In this document: positions 23,703 through 36,529 of the stretch, one piece after another
Numbering within the stretch: the stretch's first letter is position 1
Layout of the letters: each line of letters starts with the position of its first letter
Origin: Silene latifolia
Lineage: Eukaryota; Streptophyta; Magnoliopsida; Caryophyllales; Caryophyllaceae
Reading direction: 5' to 3'
Assembly (NCBI RefSeq): GCF_048544455.1
Contig: NC_133529.1
Span: 53,191,401 to 53,255,400, forward strand
Length of the DNA: 64,000 bases
Program-made: the position numbers and the translations under genes
Notes under the pieces: model-generated
Seen by the model: only the letters and a program-made list of their open reading frames with translations
Told to the model about the DNA's origin: nothing
The model's database searches: none

Positions 23703-24619
23703 GTATCACTACTCAAGAATCCTTCAAATCTCCACAAATAAGAGCCAAACAACCTTAAAAATGCCTTATTATAACACTAGAAGCAATGTATTGAAGCTAG
23801 AAAGCAAAAATCAAACCCGAAACACAATTGTAGCTCACGGATTTTTGGAGCTTCAATTTTTAAAATGATGAAAATGGGTGATTTTGAGTATCTAGAAGGT
23901 TAGAAAGTTGGTTTTTATTGTGTAGAAATGGATTAGAATGATTTTTAGAGTAATTTTATGGTGATTTGGTTGGATTTGATGGACATTTGAGTGATGTTTT
24001 GTGAGTTGGGGTTGAGCTTGAAGATAGAGGATGAAGATGGTAGGTGAGATTGAAGTGTAAGGCTATGTCACGGACTGAAAATAGAGGAAACATGGGTTAA
24101 AAGCTGAACACGGGCGGGTTGGTAATGATCTGCCCGGATTCCTGAGCAAATTCTGCAAATTTAAGTTGAACCCGCTTGGGTTGAAATGGACTCGCTCGGG
24201 TTGGAAGCTAACACGCTCGGGTTAATCTGAACCCGCGCGAGTTGAAGTCTGGGATGCGGGTTTTCTTCAGAACTCACGCAGATTCTTGGGCAGGGAGCTT
24301 TTTTTTCTTCTTATCCTTCAATCCGCACGGGTTGGGCTCGGGATGCACAGATTTCAAGCAATATTGACCCAACACCTTTTTGATGATAGAAAAGATGTGC
24401 ACAAGCCCAAAATCTCTATTTTCTTCATTTCTTTACATTTTCTACCTTCTTATTTTCCTCAATTTCCTTCAAAAAGCTCAATTAAAAATATGAGATCCCT
24501 CCCTTTCATCTCTCATGCAATTTATTAAATGAATGAATGCTAAATTACACTAAATGCATATATACAAATTAATGGTTATTGAGGAACTCCGTCAAACCAA
24601 AGATTATCAATAAACAATT
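23703..24619 (-). other. Noncoding spacer of Athila-B between gag-like and ORF1-like genes
   Basis: No supported gene. The middle holds the phased palindrome cluster at 24107-24243. The rest is AT-rich and without recognised motifs. Confidence 0.5.
24107..24243. repeat. Phased palindrome cluster, AACCCG-NN-CGGGTT type
   Basis: Fourteen-base units that match or approximate AACCCGCGCGGGTT start at 24107, 24127, 24169, 24189, 24210 and 24230, so steps are 20, 42, 20, 21 and 20 bp. Half-site matches vary (for example AACACGGGCGGGTT, AACCCGCTTGGGTT). The same motif and spacing recur in the LTR of the same element at 27021-27095. Confidence 0.8.
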
Positions 24620-25723
24620 TCATAGGAAATTATCTCTAGCACTCAAAGCACGTAGAAGTTGGTCAAATTCATGGGAGGGAGATATAAATAGACATGGATA
24701 ACAACACAAGATTATGCAATGAATTAATGCCCAAGTAATAGACCGAACAAGCATGTGAAGAATGTTATGACAAAAATTATAAGAGATGTGATGGATGGTA
24801 GGAACATGAAATGGGTAGTTAGTTGGTAATTCACTCAACTCGTCCTCCAAATAGTCAAAATCACCGCATTCAATGCAAGTACTCTCATTATCATCTAAGA
24901 TGATTTCAAGGGTGTCTATTTGGGGTTCCCAAATGTCCTTATATTCTTCATCCCAACAAGGTCCATTATCAAAGGGGTTGTCGTAACAAGGCTCGCCAAG
25001 TTCAATCCAATTGTCTCCCTCTAAAATGTCATCCTCAAAGGGTGAGTTTTCACTCAAGCTTTCATCCATCTCACTCTCACTTTGCCTATTAACATCAAAT
25101 TCCATGGAAGTTGGGTTCATTGTTGCACAAGAAGAGTAGGATGACAGCATCCAAGCATTGGTTTCACAATCAAAAATGTACTCCTCCTTATCGTCACTCT
25201 CTTCATCTAGCACTCCATCTTCCCAAGGAGGGGCAAATTTGTGGGCATAGTAGGTAGGCTCAAGGTTATAGGAAGGTGTCTCATTTTCACAAATCTCATT
25301 TTCATTATAGTTTTCCTCAATGAATTTTTGAAATGTGGTTTTTATCGCTTCCATACCTTCCTTGGCACTCTCAAAGATGTCATGTAAAATTTGCTTAAGA
25401 CATTGGGTGGTCATGAACTCAACAAACTCCCAAAATTCCTCACAACTCATCTCACATATCCTACCACCACTCAAGTGAAATGCCAAGTTGTGGGTTTCAA
25501 GGTTCATGCCATTATAAACAACACAACATGCTTCATAATTTGACAGAGTAAAACCATGATGCCAAGCATGAGTCATATAATCTTCAAATCTAGCAATATA
25601 CTTATTAAAAGACTCATTTTCATATTGCCAAAAAGTGAATGTAGACATGTTAAACATATGAAATAATGAAAGTACAAGAATTAAAATTCTCAAGGAACCA
25701 AGATCCCTCAAGAAGAAGCACAA
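24620..25723 (-). CDS. Gag-like protein of non-autonomous Athila-B
   Basis: An intact 367-codon frame lies 43 bp downstream of the primer binding site, where gag belongs. Residues 30-110 show a gag-like helical region: FWQYENESFNKYIARF, then HHGF, a CCVVYNGMN block and a following SGG. The second half is very acidic (many D and E), and there is no zinc knuckle and no protease. The end is hydrophobic with several C and H. The real start may be a downstream Met (near residue 23 or 26). Frames of this kind occur in non-autonomous plant Ty3 elements. The absence of pol downstream before the ORF1-like gene means the element could not have moved by itself. Confidence 0.55.
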   Translation of the reverse strand: MCFFLRDLGSLRILILVLSLFHMFNMSTFTFWQYENESFNKYIARFEDYMTHAWHHGFTLSNYEACCVVYNGMNLETHNLAFHLSGGRICEMSCEEFWEFVEFMTTQCLKQILHDIFESAKEGMEAIKTTFQKFIEENYNENEICENETPSYNLEPTYYAHKFAPPWEDGVLDEESDDKEEYIFDCETNAWMLSSYSSCATMNPTSMEFDVNRQSESEMDESLSENSPFEDDILEGDNWIELGEPCYDNPFDNGPCWDEEYKDIWEPQIDTLEIILDDNESTCIECGDFDYLEDELSELPTNYPFHVPTIHHISYNFCHNILHMLVRSITWALIHCIILCCYPCLFISPSHEFDQLLRALSARDNFL

Positions 25724-25763
25724 CTAAAACTAGACAAAAGAATAATTCAAATACACAACACTA

Positions 25764-25784
25764 TCCCCGGCAACGGCACCATTT
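25764..25784 (-). other. Primer binding site of Athila-B
   Basis: The minus strand reads TGGTGCCGTTGCCGGGGA right next to the inner LTR end. This is the tRNA-Asp-type site usual in Athila elements and differs from the Athila-A site by one base. Confidence 0.75.
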
Positions 25785-27403
25785 TGATGGTGCGGATCAT
25801 TGTCCGCCATCAAACACATTTATACCCAACTACTAGCATAGCAAGCAAGTCGGGGTCGATCCACGGGACGGGGGTATTCAAATTGTCCAATCTAATTATA
25901 GTGGTGCTAAGGGTTATCACAATTGAAATGGGTTGATGTGGGATGTAATCTAAACTAATCAACAAGATGAATGTAAATTAAGTAAAGCAATTAAAGGGGT
26001 TTGTAAACAATTGATTAAAATCCCTAGGGTGTCATGGGTTCATAGGGGATTCATGGGAGTTGATCATACAAACATCTTCTCAATTAGATGCAAAAACTTA
26101 TTGTTGTGATGTGATCGAGTTAGTGTATATCTTACAATCCCTAAGAAGGTTTGGGTCCCGGAGCCGAGTCGTCTAGACTGTACAGCACCTACAAGTCGAC
26201 TTAATCCTTCCTATTCAACTCTATGCATGGTCTAATGAGGCTCGAGTTGGTTTATATCTTACAAGCTTCATTGAAGAGATAAGGGATAGTCAAAAAATGC
26301 AAGGATTCATAGGCTCACATTTCATCAAACATAATATGTGCATAGATTGAAATTACAACAAGCAAGCAAATTAATTATGAGAACATATTAGATTAAGCAT
26401 AGATCAATCCCCATGTTTGTTTCCCCTAATTCCCCCATTAACCCTAGCTAAAGGACTACTCACTCATGATCAAGTTTAACATGATAATAGGGTTGTCAAT
26501 CATACTAACAAAGCAAAATATGATGAATAAATGATGTGATTAACAATAATTAAACAATGGTAAAAGAGATTATACCTATTTGAGATGATCCAAACAATAA
26601 AGCAAAGAATAATAGAACAAAATTTGATTGATTGATGAAGAGTTGTCAATTCTCCATTAATAACTCAATAGTCTTCAATTACCCAATAATAAACTTTGAA
26701 CAATAATTATGGAAAGATTAATGTGTAATTTGTGGAAAGATTTAAGAGTAATCTATTCTAATCTACTCCTAATGGAGGTTTAATCTATTCTAAAGAAGCT
26801 TAATCTAATATGAGAGAACTTAATCCCTTGATTATTAAAAATGGAGTATATATAGTGGTACGTCATTAGGTTAAGTAAGGGTAGATTAGTAAATAACAAT
26901 GCTAAGTGTTGAGAAGAGAATTGCAACTCCCGAGGGACATGCGCAGATCACGTAGCAAGGAAAAGCATTCTGTAAAACAATTCGCTCGTCCCGAGTGAAA
27001 AAACGCACAACCTGAGACTCAACCCGAGCGGGTTGATATTGTCCCGACCGGGTTGAGCTGTAACTCGCTCTACTTGAGCTCGACCCGCGCGGGTTGAGCT
27101 GTTGTTCCTCTTTTTCTTGCTTCTAAGCCTATGATTCTTTATATACTCTTTATTCCTACATCCTTGGTCATCACTTTTGCCTCCTCTTCATACTTAGTCC
27201 ATCCAAGATCGTCAACAAGCTTCCGAATATGCGCGAGACACGGGAATTCCGCCTCATTATCTCCATTCCTATAAGACATATAAAATGCACTAGGAAAGCA
27301 AAATAGGAAGGAATTAACGGATAAAATGCCCATGAAATGCTATAATTGTATGCAAAATAAATTCAATTAGGGGACTAAATATGCACAATTAAGAGATACA
27401 TCA
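25785..27403 (-). mobile_element. 5' LTR of Athila-B
   Basis: In its own orientation it begins TGATGTATCTCTTAATTGTG at 27403 and ends CCATCA at 25785, 1619 bp. The start is characteristic of plant Athila LTRs, and the tRNA-Asp-type primer site follows. A TATA-like CTATATATAC (minus strand) lies near 26846-26855. The palindrome cluster at 27021-27095 lies in U3. The short frame at 27139-27333 is LTR sequence and I do not count it as a gene. Confidence 0.8.
27021..27095. repeat. Phased palindromes in the Athila-B LTR, 4 copies
   Basis: AACCCGAGCGGGTT (27021), GTCCCGACCGGGTT (27041), AACTCGCTCTACTT (27062, decayed) and GACCCGCGCGGGTT (27082) step by 20, 21 and 20 bp. Same family as 24107-24243. 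Confidence 0.85.
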
Positions 27404-29040
27404 CCAGAACAGGTGCGACATCTGCTTCGTCCTCTGGAAGAGGCGCAGCACTTCCTGCGTCTGTTCTTGAGTTGGGTTCTGGCTGTGAAGTCAGAATTGC
27501 ACATCGTTATCGTTCATTAGTAGATTTAGAATGGATTATAAATATTAGACTCGACTTGAAGTGCTTTAATTGATTACATGCATATGGACAAGTCCTAAAA
27601 CGAATAAAAAACTAGAATTTACAACGGTTTACATAATTATGATGAACTCGTATCGGAAATACAAAGGAGAAACTTGAAGTTAGATTAACGAAACTGGACA
27701 AATAAGAAAACTTATATATCAAATTAGGGCTTTCAGAACCTCGACATGAACAATTCGAAACCCCGAAGAATCGATTTGAATTAGAACGGCGAAAACCCGC
27801 AAGTATTGAATTACTTGGAATTAAGGACAAATTAAGCATTGCAATTAAAAAAGGGAATTTGTTAAAGTACAATTTATATACTAGAACAACAACAAAGAGA
27901 ACGAAATAATAAGAGAAAAGGAAAATTGCAGGAAGTCGAGGAAGAAGAAGAGCAGGAGCAGCAAGCAGCCTCTGGAAGAGGCGTAGCAGCTGCGACCCTT
28001 CGAAGAGGCGCAGTTGCTACTGCGTTTCTTCTCGACGTCTGACCTCTGCTGTTTTATAAATACGGTTTTTAAAAAATGGATTTTAAATCGGTTTTTGAAC
28101 TTGCTCTTGATATAAATCTACATTAACTGATACAAAATAAAAGTACAATAATAAAATGGGATTTTACACCTTCAGACTTACATGTTTGACGAAACGAGAT
28201 TGACTAAAGTTAAAGTTAGTGATTGCTCGACTCGAATATGCGTTGAAAGTGCCCTCGTTAGAGGATTTAAAGATTGATTAGATTGATTAAAAGTGGAGTT
28301 GGTCAAATTGGTCGGTCTATGCAACGTGACTGGGACTCAGAATGATCTAAGCTTACGTGGTCAATTGATCAAGCACGTAGGCCTCGAAAGCAATAGCGTA
28401 GTCTAAAATGCAAAGAAAGAGAAAGAAGGGGCGGAACACTCGTGTGCCAAATATGGGGGCCGAAGGTCTCCATTTATACTAAACATACGGAAGAGTTTAG
28501 GAATGACACGGATATGCAAACAAATCACGGAAATATTCTGAAAAGCGTGAAAAGAGGGCTTGAGAAGAGGCACAGCAACCGCTGTGATCCTTCGAAGAGG
28601 CGCAGCACTTGTTGTGTCATTTCCCCGGAGGTTTCTTCCTCAGCAAGAAAGAGTTCCGCGTTTTATTATGGAATTTCGGTAGATCTATACTTCCTTATTC
28701 CACAAAACACAAAATACGAGAGATATTTAGTTAAAAATATTAATTTAAATTAGGAATAAATATCCAGAGAATTCTAGAACATTCCAGAATATTCCGACTC
28801 GGTATTTAAACGGTATTTAGAAAATGAAGCGGTTTTTATCCCGGACTTCAAATGAACTCTAATTACTGTCAAAACGACCGTATCAGTGCGTAGATGATGA
28901 CCAAGGGGTTGACTCGAGTTTTGGAGCTATCACTTGTCGATGAACTTATGGACTGTCATAAAATCGTTCCGCGTATCAAACATGCGGCCCAATCATGACT
29001 GGGTGGTTGACGGGAGGTGTAGAAATGAGGTATCTACATA
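27404..29040 (-). mobile_element. LTR fragment of a Tat-like element
   Basis: On the minus strand the piece begins TGTAGATACCTCATTTCTAC at 29040, preceded by a G-rich tract, a start shared with Tat/Ogre-type LTRs. It is cut at 27404 by the Athila-B LTR. A GTATAAATGG TATA-like site (minus strand, near 28470) is present. The motif GAAGAGGCGCAGC or a close variant occurs at about 27436, 27975, 28002, 28564 and 28594. No gene. Confidence 0.5.
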
Positions 29041-30080
29041 TGGATCGACACAGGCCGCCCCAAAAGAGACAGGTAACAAATACACAGACACAACAAACGT
29101 CAGTTTCAATAAACAAATAAAGTGCAACACGACTCAGGTGTGTGAATATGCAACATGACTACTAATATGAATACACCACTATCAACAACCACCACCACGG
29201 TATCGGGACACGTCCAGACATACCGACAACCACACTGGTACCGGGACACGCCTAGACCTACCGGGTCCGGAAGCCAACCGGATCCCTTGCCAGACGTTGT
29301 GTCTCAACCACACGAGTCCCTCCGTAACCTAAGCCATTAATGTGCACATCCCTCTTGGAGTAGGAAGCTCCAAGAGGCGACTTAAGCGCAAGACGGTCTC
29401 CCAACCGTCTTACGTCTCCTCAATAACCAAGTAACACCACCAATGATCCCCAGCACAACACAAAAATGACCATACATGGAAAATGCAACATAATACCAAT
29501 TATATGACTTATCATGAACTCAATCCCAACATGTCATGGATAAAACTTCCTCAAAGACCAACATGGTATCCCAATCGACTCATATATAAAAATGATGATG
29601 CAAGACACATAAATATGTACACAACAATATTGAAATCGAGTAGGATAAACCTACCTTTTAGCATACTCCATAAGCTAATCCAAGACAACAAGAATCCATC
29701 TCATAAAACCGTCTCATCCAACAATAATCACATAACAACTATCATAATACATCCTAATCTATTATAAAATATAAAACCCCTTATTACTACCCTCTAGTTA
29801 CCCATGAACACATACTAATTGCTAATTAATCAACCCAATTGAAAAACCCCCAAAAGTTAAGGTTCATAAGACTAGAAAAGGGTAGATCTTAACTTACAAA
29901 TCAAGAGGAAGGAAGGAAAGGTGAGCAATCCACTAAACCAAGCTTGAATCCCCTAATATGGTGTTTGTGAAGGTTTTAGAGAGAAGGGAAAGAGTTTGGA
30001 GAGATAAGGAGGAAGGTGGAAATGATTTTAGGGTTAGGGGAGAAAGGGATTAATACCGTATTTTGAAAACAGCGGCACTC
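29041..30080 (-). mobile_element. LTR fragment of a second Tekay/Del-like element
   Basis: The minus strand carries the block GGATGTGCACATTAATGG (29334-29351), shared with the LTR at 4338-5729, in a similar surrounding order, so this is a diverged Tekay/Del-type LTR. It is interrupted at 30080 by the next element. Its lower border is uncertain and lies somewhere in 29041-29150. The open frames here are not genes. Confidence 0.5.
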
Positions 30081-32579
30081 TGTAACAACCCGGATTTTCA
30101 AATATGGAAAAACAATATATAAATAAGTGAATAAGTCAATAATATTACTAAAAATTCTTTCGATGGCGGAAACACCGAGACAAAACCGGTTTGTTACTAA
30201 CTCGAATATAAATCTTTACTACGACTTGGAATGGGAGTAAATACCCACACGATAAACAACTAAATGAAATGTAATTATATCTTAAATTATCATAACTAAT
30301 TTTTTCCCTAGCTCGGAGTTCTCACTCGATTATCCCAACCAGCAACAGTAAATCATAAACCACTTGCAATCATCACCTAAAAGGGGGGGCGACAATCATT
30401 CGGGAGTAACTAGGTGCTCCCCAGTTATATTTTACCCATTAGAACATAAATTGTAAAATATTAAACATGCACAACATAAAAGCACATGTAGGACTGTTTG
30501 TAGAAATGTCCCTTCAAGTCCAGAGTCAAAAAGTCAAATAGAACTGTCCGGAGGACTATTTTAATGAGTTCGCAAACATAATTAATAACACATTTGATCA
30601 ACCAACATGTGATATTAGATAAATAGCATTTATACAAATTATCAACAGAATAACGTTAACAAGTGAATAATGAGTAAATACGGTCAAGTATTACAAATGT
30701 AGTAACAAGTGTTAACAGTTAAGTCAAATATGAGAACGGTGGAACGCCCGTGAATCAACAATATGACACACTCAAGATGCTCAGACGATGCTCAGACAAT
30801 ACTGACACCCTATTCCCAATGGTAGGACGGCGATCATAATAAGGTCCTAGTCTATGTTTGGCCAAACTCTCGAGTACCAATTATACCCGATTCAACAACC
30901 GGTAAACCTAAACGGTAAACCAATCCCATAGTCTCAAATCAAGTAACTGCGGCTACTCGATGGAGCGACCTCGTGGACCTAGTACCAACAATATGGCACG
31001 AGGATCTGCCCACGAAGTGGTAACCCATCAACGGGTGGCACATGTTCCAAAACAAGGGGGGTCAAAACACCCGTCTTGCTACCTCTCAACTAGACTCAAA
31101 TATAATTACTTGTAACCATACAAGAAAAGAGGTGAATCAATTCATTTTTAAGTTCGTTATTCACAAGTCACCAAAATATTTACAAGTTTGAATCGTCAAT
31201 TTCACTCGGAAATAATCCATACTATGTGGGTTTATAATTAATACAACAAATGAACACTTAGATAACCGGACACAATTCAAGTCAGACCTCATTCTTACCA
31301 TATGAGCACACTATTTACGAGTTAATTTCAACACATTCTATGCATTACCACCACAAATGAGTGCACGCATAAGTAGTGGTACGAGTAGCAAAGTTAACAA
31401 TCAAAGAATAGCTAATCAAGACGAAAACGAGAGGCCCAATTCGGGCAGAATAAGTCAGGCGAGCTGTTGTACTTTCAGATGATCAGACCATGTCTGTAGC
31501 AGAAGAACAAAGCCTCTATATTCGTAAGGCTATACCAACAGGAACTCAATTCAAGCAATATTACCGTAACTTACATGATAAAATTTGTCGTACTTAATAG
31601 TTCATTATCGACCCACGTTAATGGAAAACTAGCAACTTAAGAGTTCACTGCAAACCTATTACCACACTCGCGTGTATTTAATTTTCCAATAATCCATCAG
31701 AACATCAATAAAATTAATCCAGTCAACAACTTTAAATATCAATATACAAACAAGGAGGCATCCAGATCAAGCTAAACACATCCAACATCATACAATCATG
31801 GCTTAAAGACTAAAATACAATTAAGGGTTAGCCAAGTTACCTCATCATAATGCTTCCCAAGTCGTCCATAATTATATATGGGTCCGTATCACCGTGCCGT
31901 AGTAAACCCAATTAGAATTAAGGAATAAGTGACAAATATGCATGACAGATACACCGAGGGAGGCGCAATGATGATGGCGAGATGCTGATGAGTGTGTCGG
32001 GAGGATTAGAAGAAGCAAAACATGGAGGAGGAATGAGGAGGAGCACTAAAGAGGGATAGTCGGACTGGACAAGGCGCAAGGCAAGGCAGAGCAATTTAGT
32101 GTTAGGTATAGGTTTAGTCTTATCTCCTTTATTTGGGTTAATGTGGGCTCTTGGGTCTATTATTCCATAATTAGGATGATCCGATCGTAAAACGGGTTAA
32201 GCGTTTATCACTTAATAAGAATATCGAGATTGATAAAAATAGTTGTTAGGCTAAAAATAGTAGGATTAATTGATAAGAATACTCTGAACTATGGGGGGTC
32301 CTGCTCAAAATACACTAAACTATGTTTTAACTACCAATATACCGTACTATTAGACACCTTCGCCTATATTAGAATAGAGTGACTGGTGATCTGATAAGCA
32401 GGTCACCTTTATTTTAAAACCACTTTTAACATCTTGACTGCTTCTTTTAACCTATCTCCCATCTCTTTTTTACCTTTCAACTTCTCCTAATTCAAGCTTC
32501 TTCAAGACGCCATTAGGGTTTAATTGATCTTTTATTTGTAGCTTAATCTAATATATTGTTAATTGGTTTTTTTATTTAA

Positions 32580-35500
32580 TTGGTAATTTATGGTGATAAG
32601 TTAAACATTGTGACATTGAAATTATGGTATGGTGACTACTTTAAAAGGGATGAATATTCCTTGGTATATACGGGTAGGACTTTTAGGACAGTGAATGTTG
32701 ATCCTGATGAGATGGGGTGGTTTACCTTGATTGAAGAAGCTGAAAAATCTGGTGAGTTTAAGAGGGATGTAGATGGTATATTCTTCATGAATGAAAGTAA
32801 GGGGTTGAGGAGAGCATTTGATGATAGAGATGTACAAATTATATGTAATTTGGCTGGGAGTCCAAAGAGTGGTTAAATGTTATGTTATACCTCTGAAAGA
32901 TGTTGGTCAGTTAATGGTTTGGATAGAAGAAGTTGGTAATGGTAGTGTTGTTAATAAACCAGCAAAATACACACCTAGAAGAAAGGTAGATGCCAAAAGT
33001 GTTCTTAATACTTTTCAAAAGGAGGGACCACCTGAGTCATCCCCTTCATTTATAACCCTAAAACAGCAACCCCAGTCACTCATAAAGCAACTGCTCATAA
33101 ACCAACCTCAGCTGCTCGTAAAAAAACCACAGCTACTCCTAAAAATTCTAAAAAAACAGCATTCAAATCTCCCAAAAAATGCTCTATTACAAGCTCATCT
33201 GTTGTTAGAACCTCACCCAGATTTTCTTCTAAACAAAAAAAGCCTGAAAAAGCCTCTGAAAAAACATCTCCAACTGTTGAAGATCTACAACCACACCAAA
33301 CATTAGTAATTGACATTCCTGGACCATCTTATGATTTAAATGACATTACAATAGCAGATCTGTTTAATGATTATGAAGAAAGAGCTGATGAAGCAGGTTT
33401 GAAATTTAATGAGTGGTTTGATGATTTAAGTGAGGGTGACGAAGAGGATCCAGGTTATGTTCCTAAAGGGGATATAGGAGATAGTGATGATGATGATTTA
33501 AGTGAGGGTGTAGAAAAATAATTAGCTGAGGAGGAAGCACTACTTGATGTTTTGAATAATGTGGATGATGATGATGATGATGATGATGAACTGCTTGAAG
33601 CAAGAGTAAAACTAAAAGCTTGGAATGCAAATGCCCTAAAGATTGCACATCAACTACAAACTGAAGCTGCATTTGGTAAGCTTATTGGACATAAAACTTT
33701 GAATAAAATCAATTCTTCAAACAAATCTGAGGTGCACCTCAGTGATTATGATGATAATGGAGATGAGGAGGACACTCTTGGTGAGAGTGATGAGGAGAGT
33801 GTGCCTGGTGAAAGAAAGAGTTGTATTGTCCCTGTGGTTAATGATAGCACTGACTAGCTACTCAAAGCTGAAATGGTGTGTAGGAATTAGATTCCCAACT
33901 AGTGATTTGTTCAAGGAATCTGTGACAAGGTATGCAGTAGCTCAAGGTAGGGATCTCACTTTTGATATAAGTGATAAAACACATGGAAAAAAACTTAGGG
34001 TTAGATGCAAAAAAGGTTGTCCATTCAAACTATATGGTAGTTGGGATAATAAATCAGCTTGTTTTCTTGTGAAGACAGTGGATTATCACCACACTTGTCG
34101 TAGGACAATGGAAAGTAACAGACAACTTAAATCTACTTGGCTAGTAAAACAGTTTCTTGATGTATTTAAACCCAATCCACATTGGTCTGCCAAAGATATC
34201 ATAGAAACTGTGAGAAAAGCATATAAGGTTATAAGATTATAATTAAGAAAGACTTTGCTTACAAATTGAAGTACTATGCACACAAACTGCTTCATGGTTC
34301 AATGAAAGAACATTATAGCAGGAGAGGGAGTTACATAGCAGCTCTTGCACAAGGCAACCCTACTAGTACCTTCCCTTTGTTTATCAACCCTACTATAACA
34401 TCAAACTCTGCAGTATTTCAGAGATTTTTTGTATGTTTTGATGCTCTCAAAAAAGGGTGGCTACTTAGTTGTAGGAAGATATTATGTGTTGATGCATGTT
34501 TTTTGAAGACTTTCTTGGGAGGGCAACTAATATCTGCTATTGGAAGGGATGGTAATGAGCAAATGTACCCTCTAGCTTGGGCAGTTGTTGAGGGTGAGAA
34601 TAATGAGAGCTATGAGTGGTTTTTTCAACAGTTAAAAGCCAGTTTGGGAGAATAAAATAGTGAGGGGAGGACAATTATTTCAGATCAGCATCAGGTTTGT
34701 CCATTAACAGTTACCATTTTGATGTTATTATTTATAGTTTATTAGTACAAATCTAATGATCTCTTTGTTTACATAACAGAGTATTGTGACAATGGTTGCT
34801 AAGGAGTTCCCTAGGGCAGAACATAGGCATTGTGCTAGGTATATTTTTGCTAATTGGCACAAAACCTATAGGGGTGAGGAAATGAAGCTCCATTTCTGGA
34901 GTTGTGCTAAGGCATACAATGAGGCTGATTTTGAGGATGCATTACAAGCTCTTAAGGAGACTGACCATAAGGCTGCTGAAGCCTTCATAGCATGTAGACC
35001 TCAATTGTTTTGTAAGGCATTTATTCAGACACACACAAAAAATGACGTCATAGTAAGCAATATGGCAAAGACATTTAATGCTTTCATCATTGATGCTAGA
35101 GTAAAACATGTTATTTACATGCTTGAAGAGATAAGGTCATCCTTGATGAAGAGACTGGTGGAAAAGACAGAAATGGAGAGAAGCACCCATGTTGTTTGTC
35201 CAAGGGTGCAAGAAAGACTAGAATTGGTGAAGGACAAAGCTGCACAATGTAAAGTTTTACCATCTAGTCCAACAATCTTTCAGGTAACGTATGGAATAGA
35301 AGCCTTCACTGTTGACATAGAGGCAAGGACTTGTACATGTAGAAAATGGGATTTAACAAGTATCCCATGCTTTTATGATGTGGCAGCTATTTTTGATATA
35401 TCATGTGAGGTAGAGGATTATGTGCATGACAAGTATAAAGAAGAAGCATATCTAAGGTCTTACAATCTGTCAATTAGTCCATGTCTAGGCCAGAGGTATT

Positions 35501-36256
35501 GGCCAAAGGTTTAGTTGCCACTGAATCCTCCACCCATTAAGATAGGACCTGGTAGACCTAGGAGAAAAAGAAGAAGGGACCCATTTGAGAACCCTAAAAA
35601 ATCAGGTAAGTTGACCAAACATGGTATAGAGATGACTTGCTCTGTTTGCAAGTCCAAATCTCATAACAAAAGAAAGTGCTCTGACAAGGACAAGCAACTA
35701 CCACCCCCTCCCAAGAGGCCAATGGGAAGACCTAGGAAATCAGTTGGGCCATATGTGAATGAGACACCACAACCAGCCTCTGAAGATCGCCATAGAGCAA
35801 CAGCACAACCAACAAGAACTGGTAGAGGAGGAAGAACTATAAGGACAGGAAGAGGTGCTTCTGCAGGAGGAGGAAGAACTGCTGCCAGGGGTGGAGGAAG
35901 AACAGGAAGAGGTGGAGGAAGATCAGGAAGAGGTGGAGGGAGAAGGGTAAGTACTTGTATTTGAATAAGATAAGTACTTTTATTTGAATAGGATAATTAC
36001 TTGTGAATTGAGAGCTTGTTATTTTGTCATTGCAGGCTCCACAAGGACTTGGAGTTCTTATTGATGAATCAGGAAACGCTTATACAAATGTAAGTGGATA
36101 ATATAGCTATTTTCATTAATAACCATTTGTGAATATATTATGTTAAGAATGGATAATTAGCTTTTTCATTGATTTTTTTGACAGGTTGTGGGCAGTACAA
36201 CTGGTCCAAGGAGCATTTTGGATGGAATCACTACTCAACAATCAGTGAACCAGTAA
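32580..36256 (+). pseudogene. mudrA-like MULE transposase, several lesions
   Basis: Pieces in order: an N-terminal PB1-like region (32590-32876), an acidic linker with an eight-Asp run (near 33566), and the Mutator DNA-binding region (33880-34190). The MULE transposase core follows, with VDACFLK at 34480-34500 and a second Asp in ISDQH at 34683. Then come a SWIM-type zinc motif (CTC..PC, near 35335-35375) and a CX2C..HX4C knuckle with two AT-hook-like GRPR motifs and RGG repeats (35515-35946). I see GT..AG introns at 34695-34779, 35947-36035 and 36090-36184, all between codons. The last exon ends with TAA at 36254. Lesions: frameshifts near 32870 and 34240, and stops at about 33520, 33855, 34653 and 35512. 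The SWIM His is replaced (PCFY). Not functional as it stands. Confidence 0.85.
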
Positions 36257-36529
36257 AATAAATGAAGAATAGATGTGGTTATGTAACTGATAAGAACAGT
36301 AGTCTATGTAATATTACCATGTTTTAGGACTTGATTTTCTTGTGAGGAATGTAGTAGAAAGAGACTTGTTTTGGTGAATGCTATCAGACAAGGATTAAGT
36401 AATGTAATCAGACAAGTTGTTTGCCATGAAATGAAATTGCATTACTTCAAGAGATTGTTTTCACTTTCATACATTCATTATTGCTTGAATACATTCAACT
36501 CCTAACCAAGGATTATTGCTTGAATACAT

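Noticed and set aside
33552..33600. Eight-Asp run as a separate calcium-binding motif
   Set aside because: A GAT microsatellite in the acidic linker of the MULE transposase.
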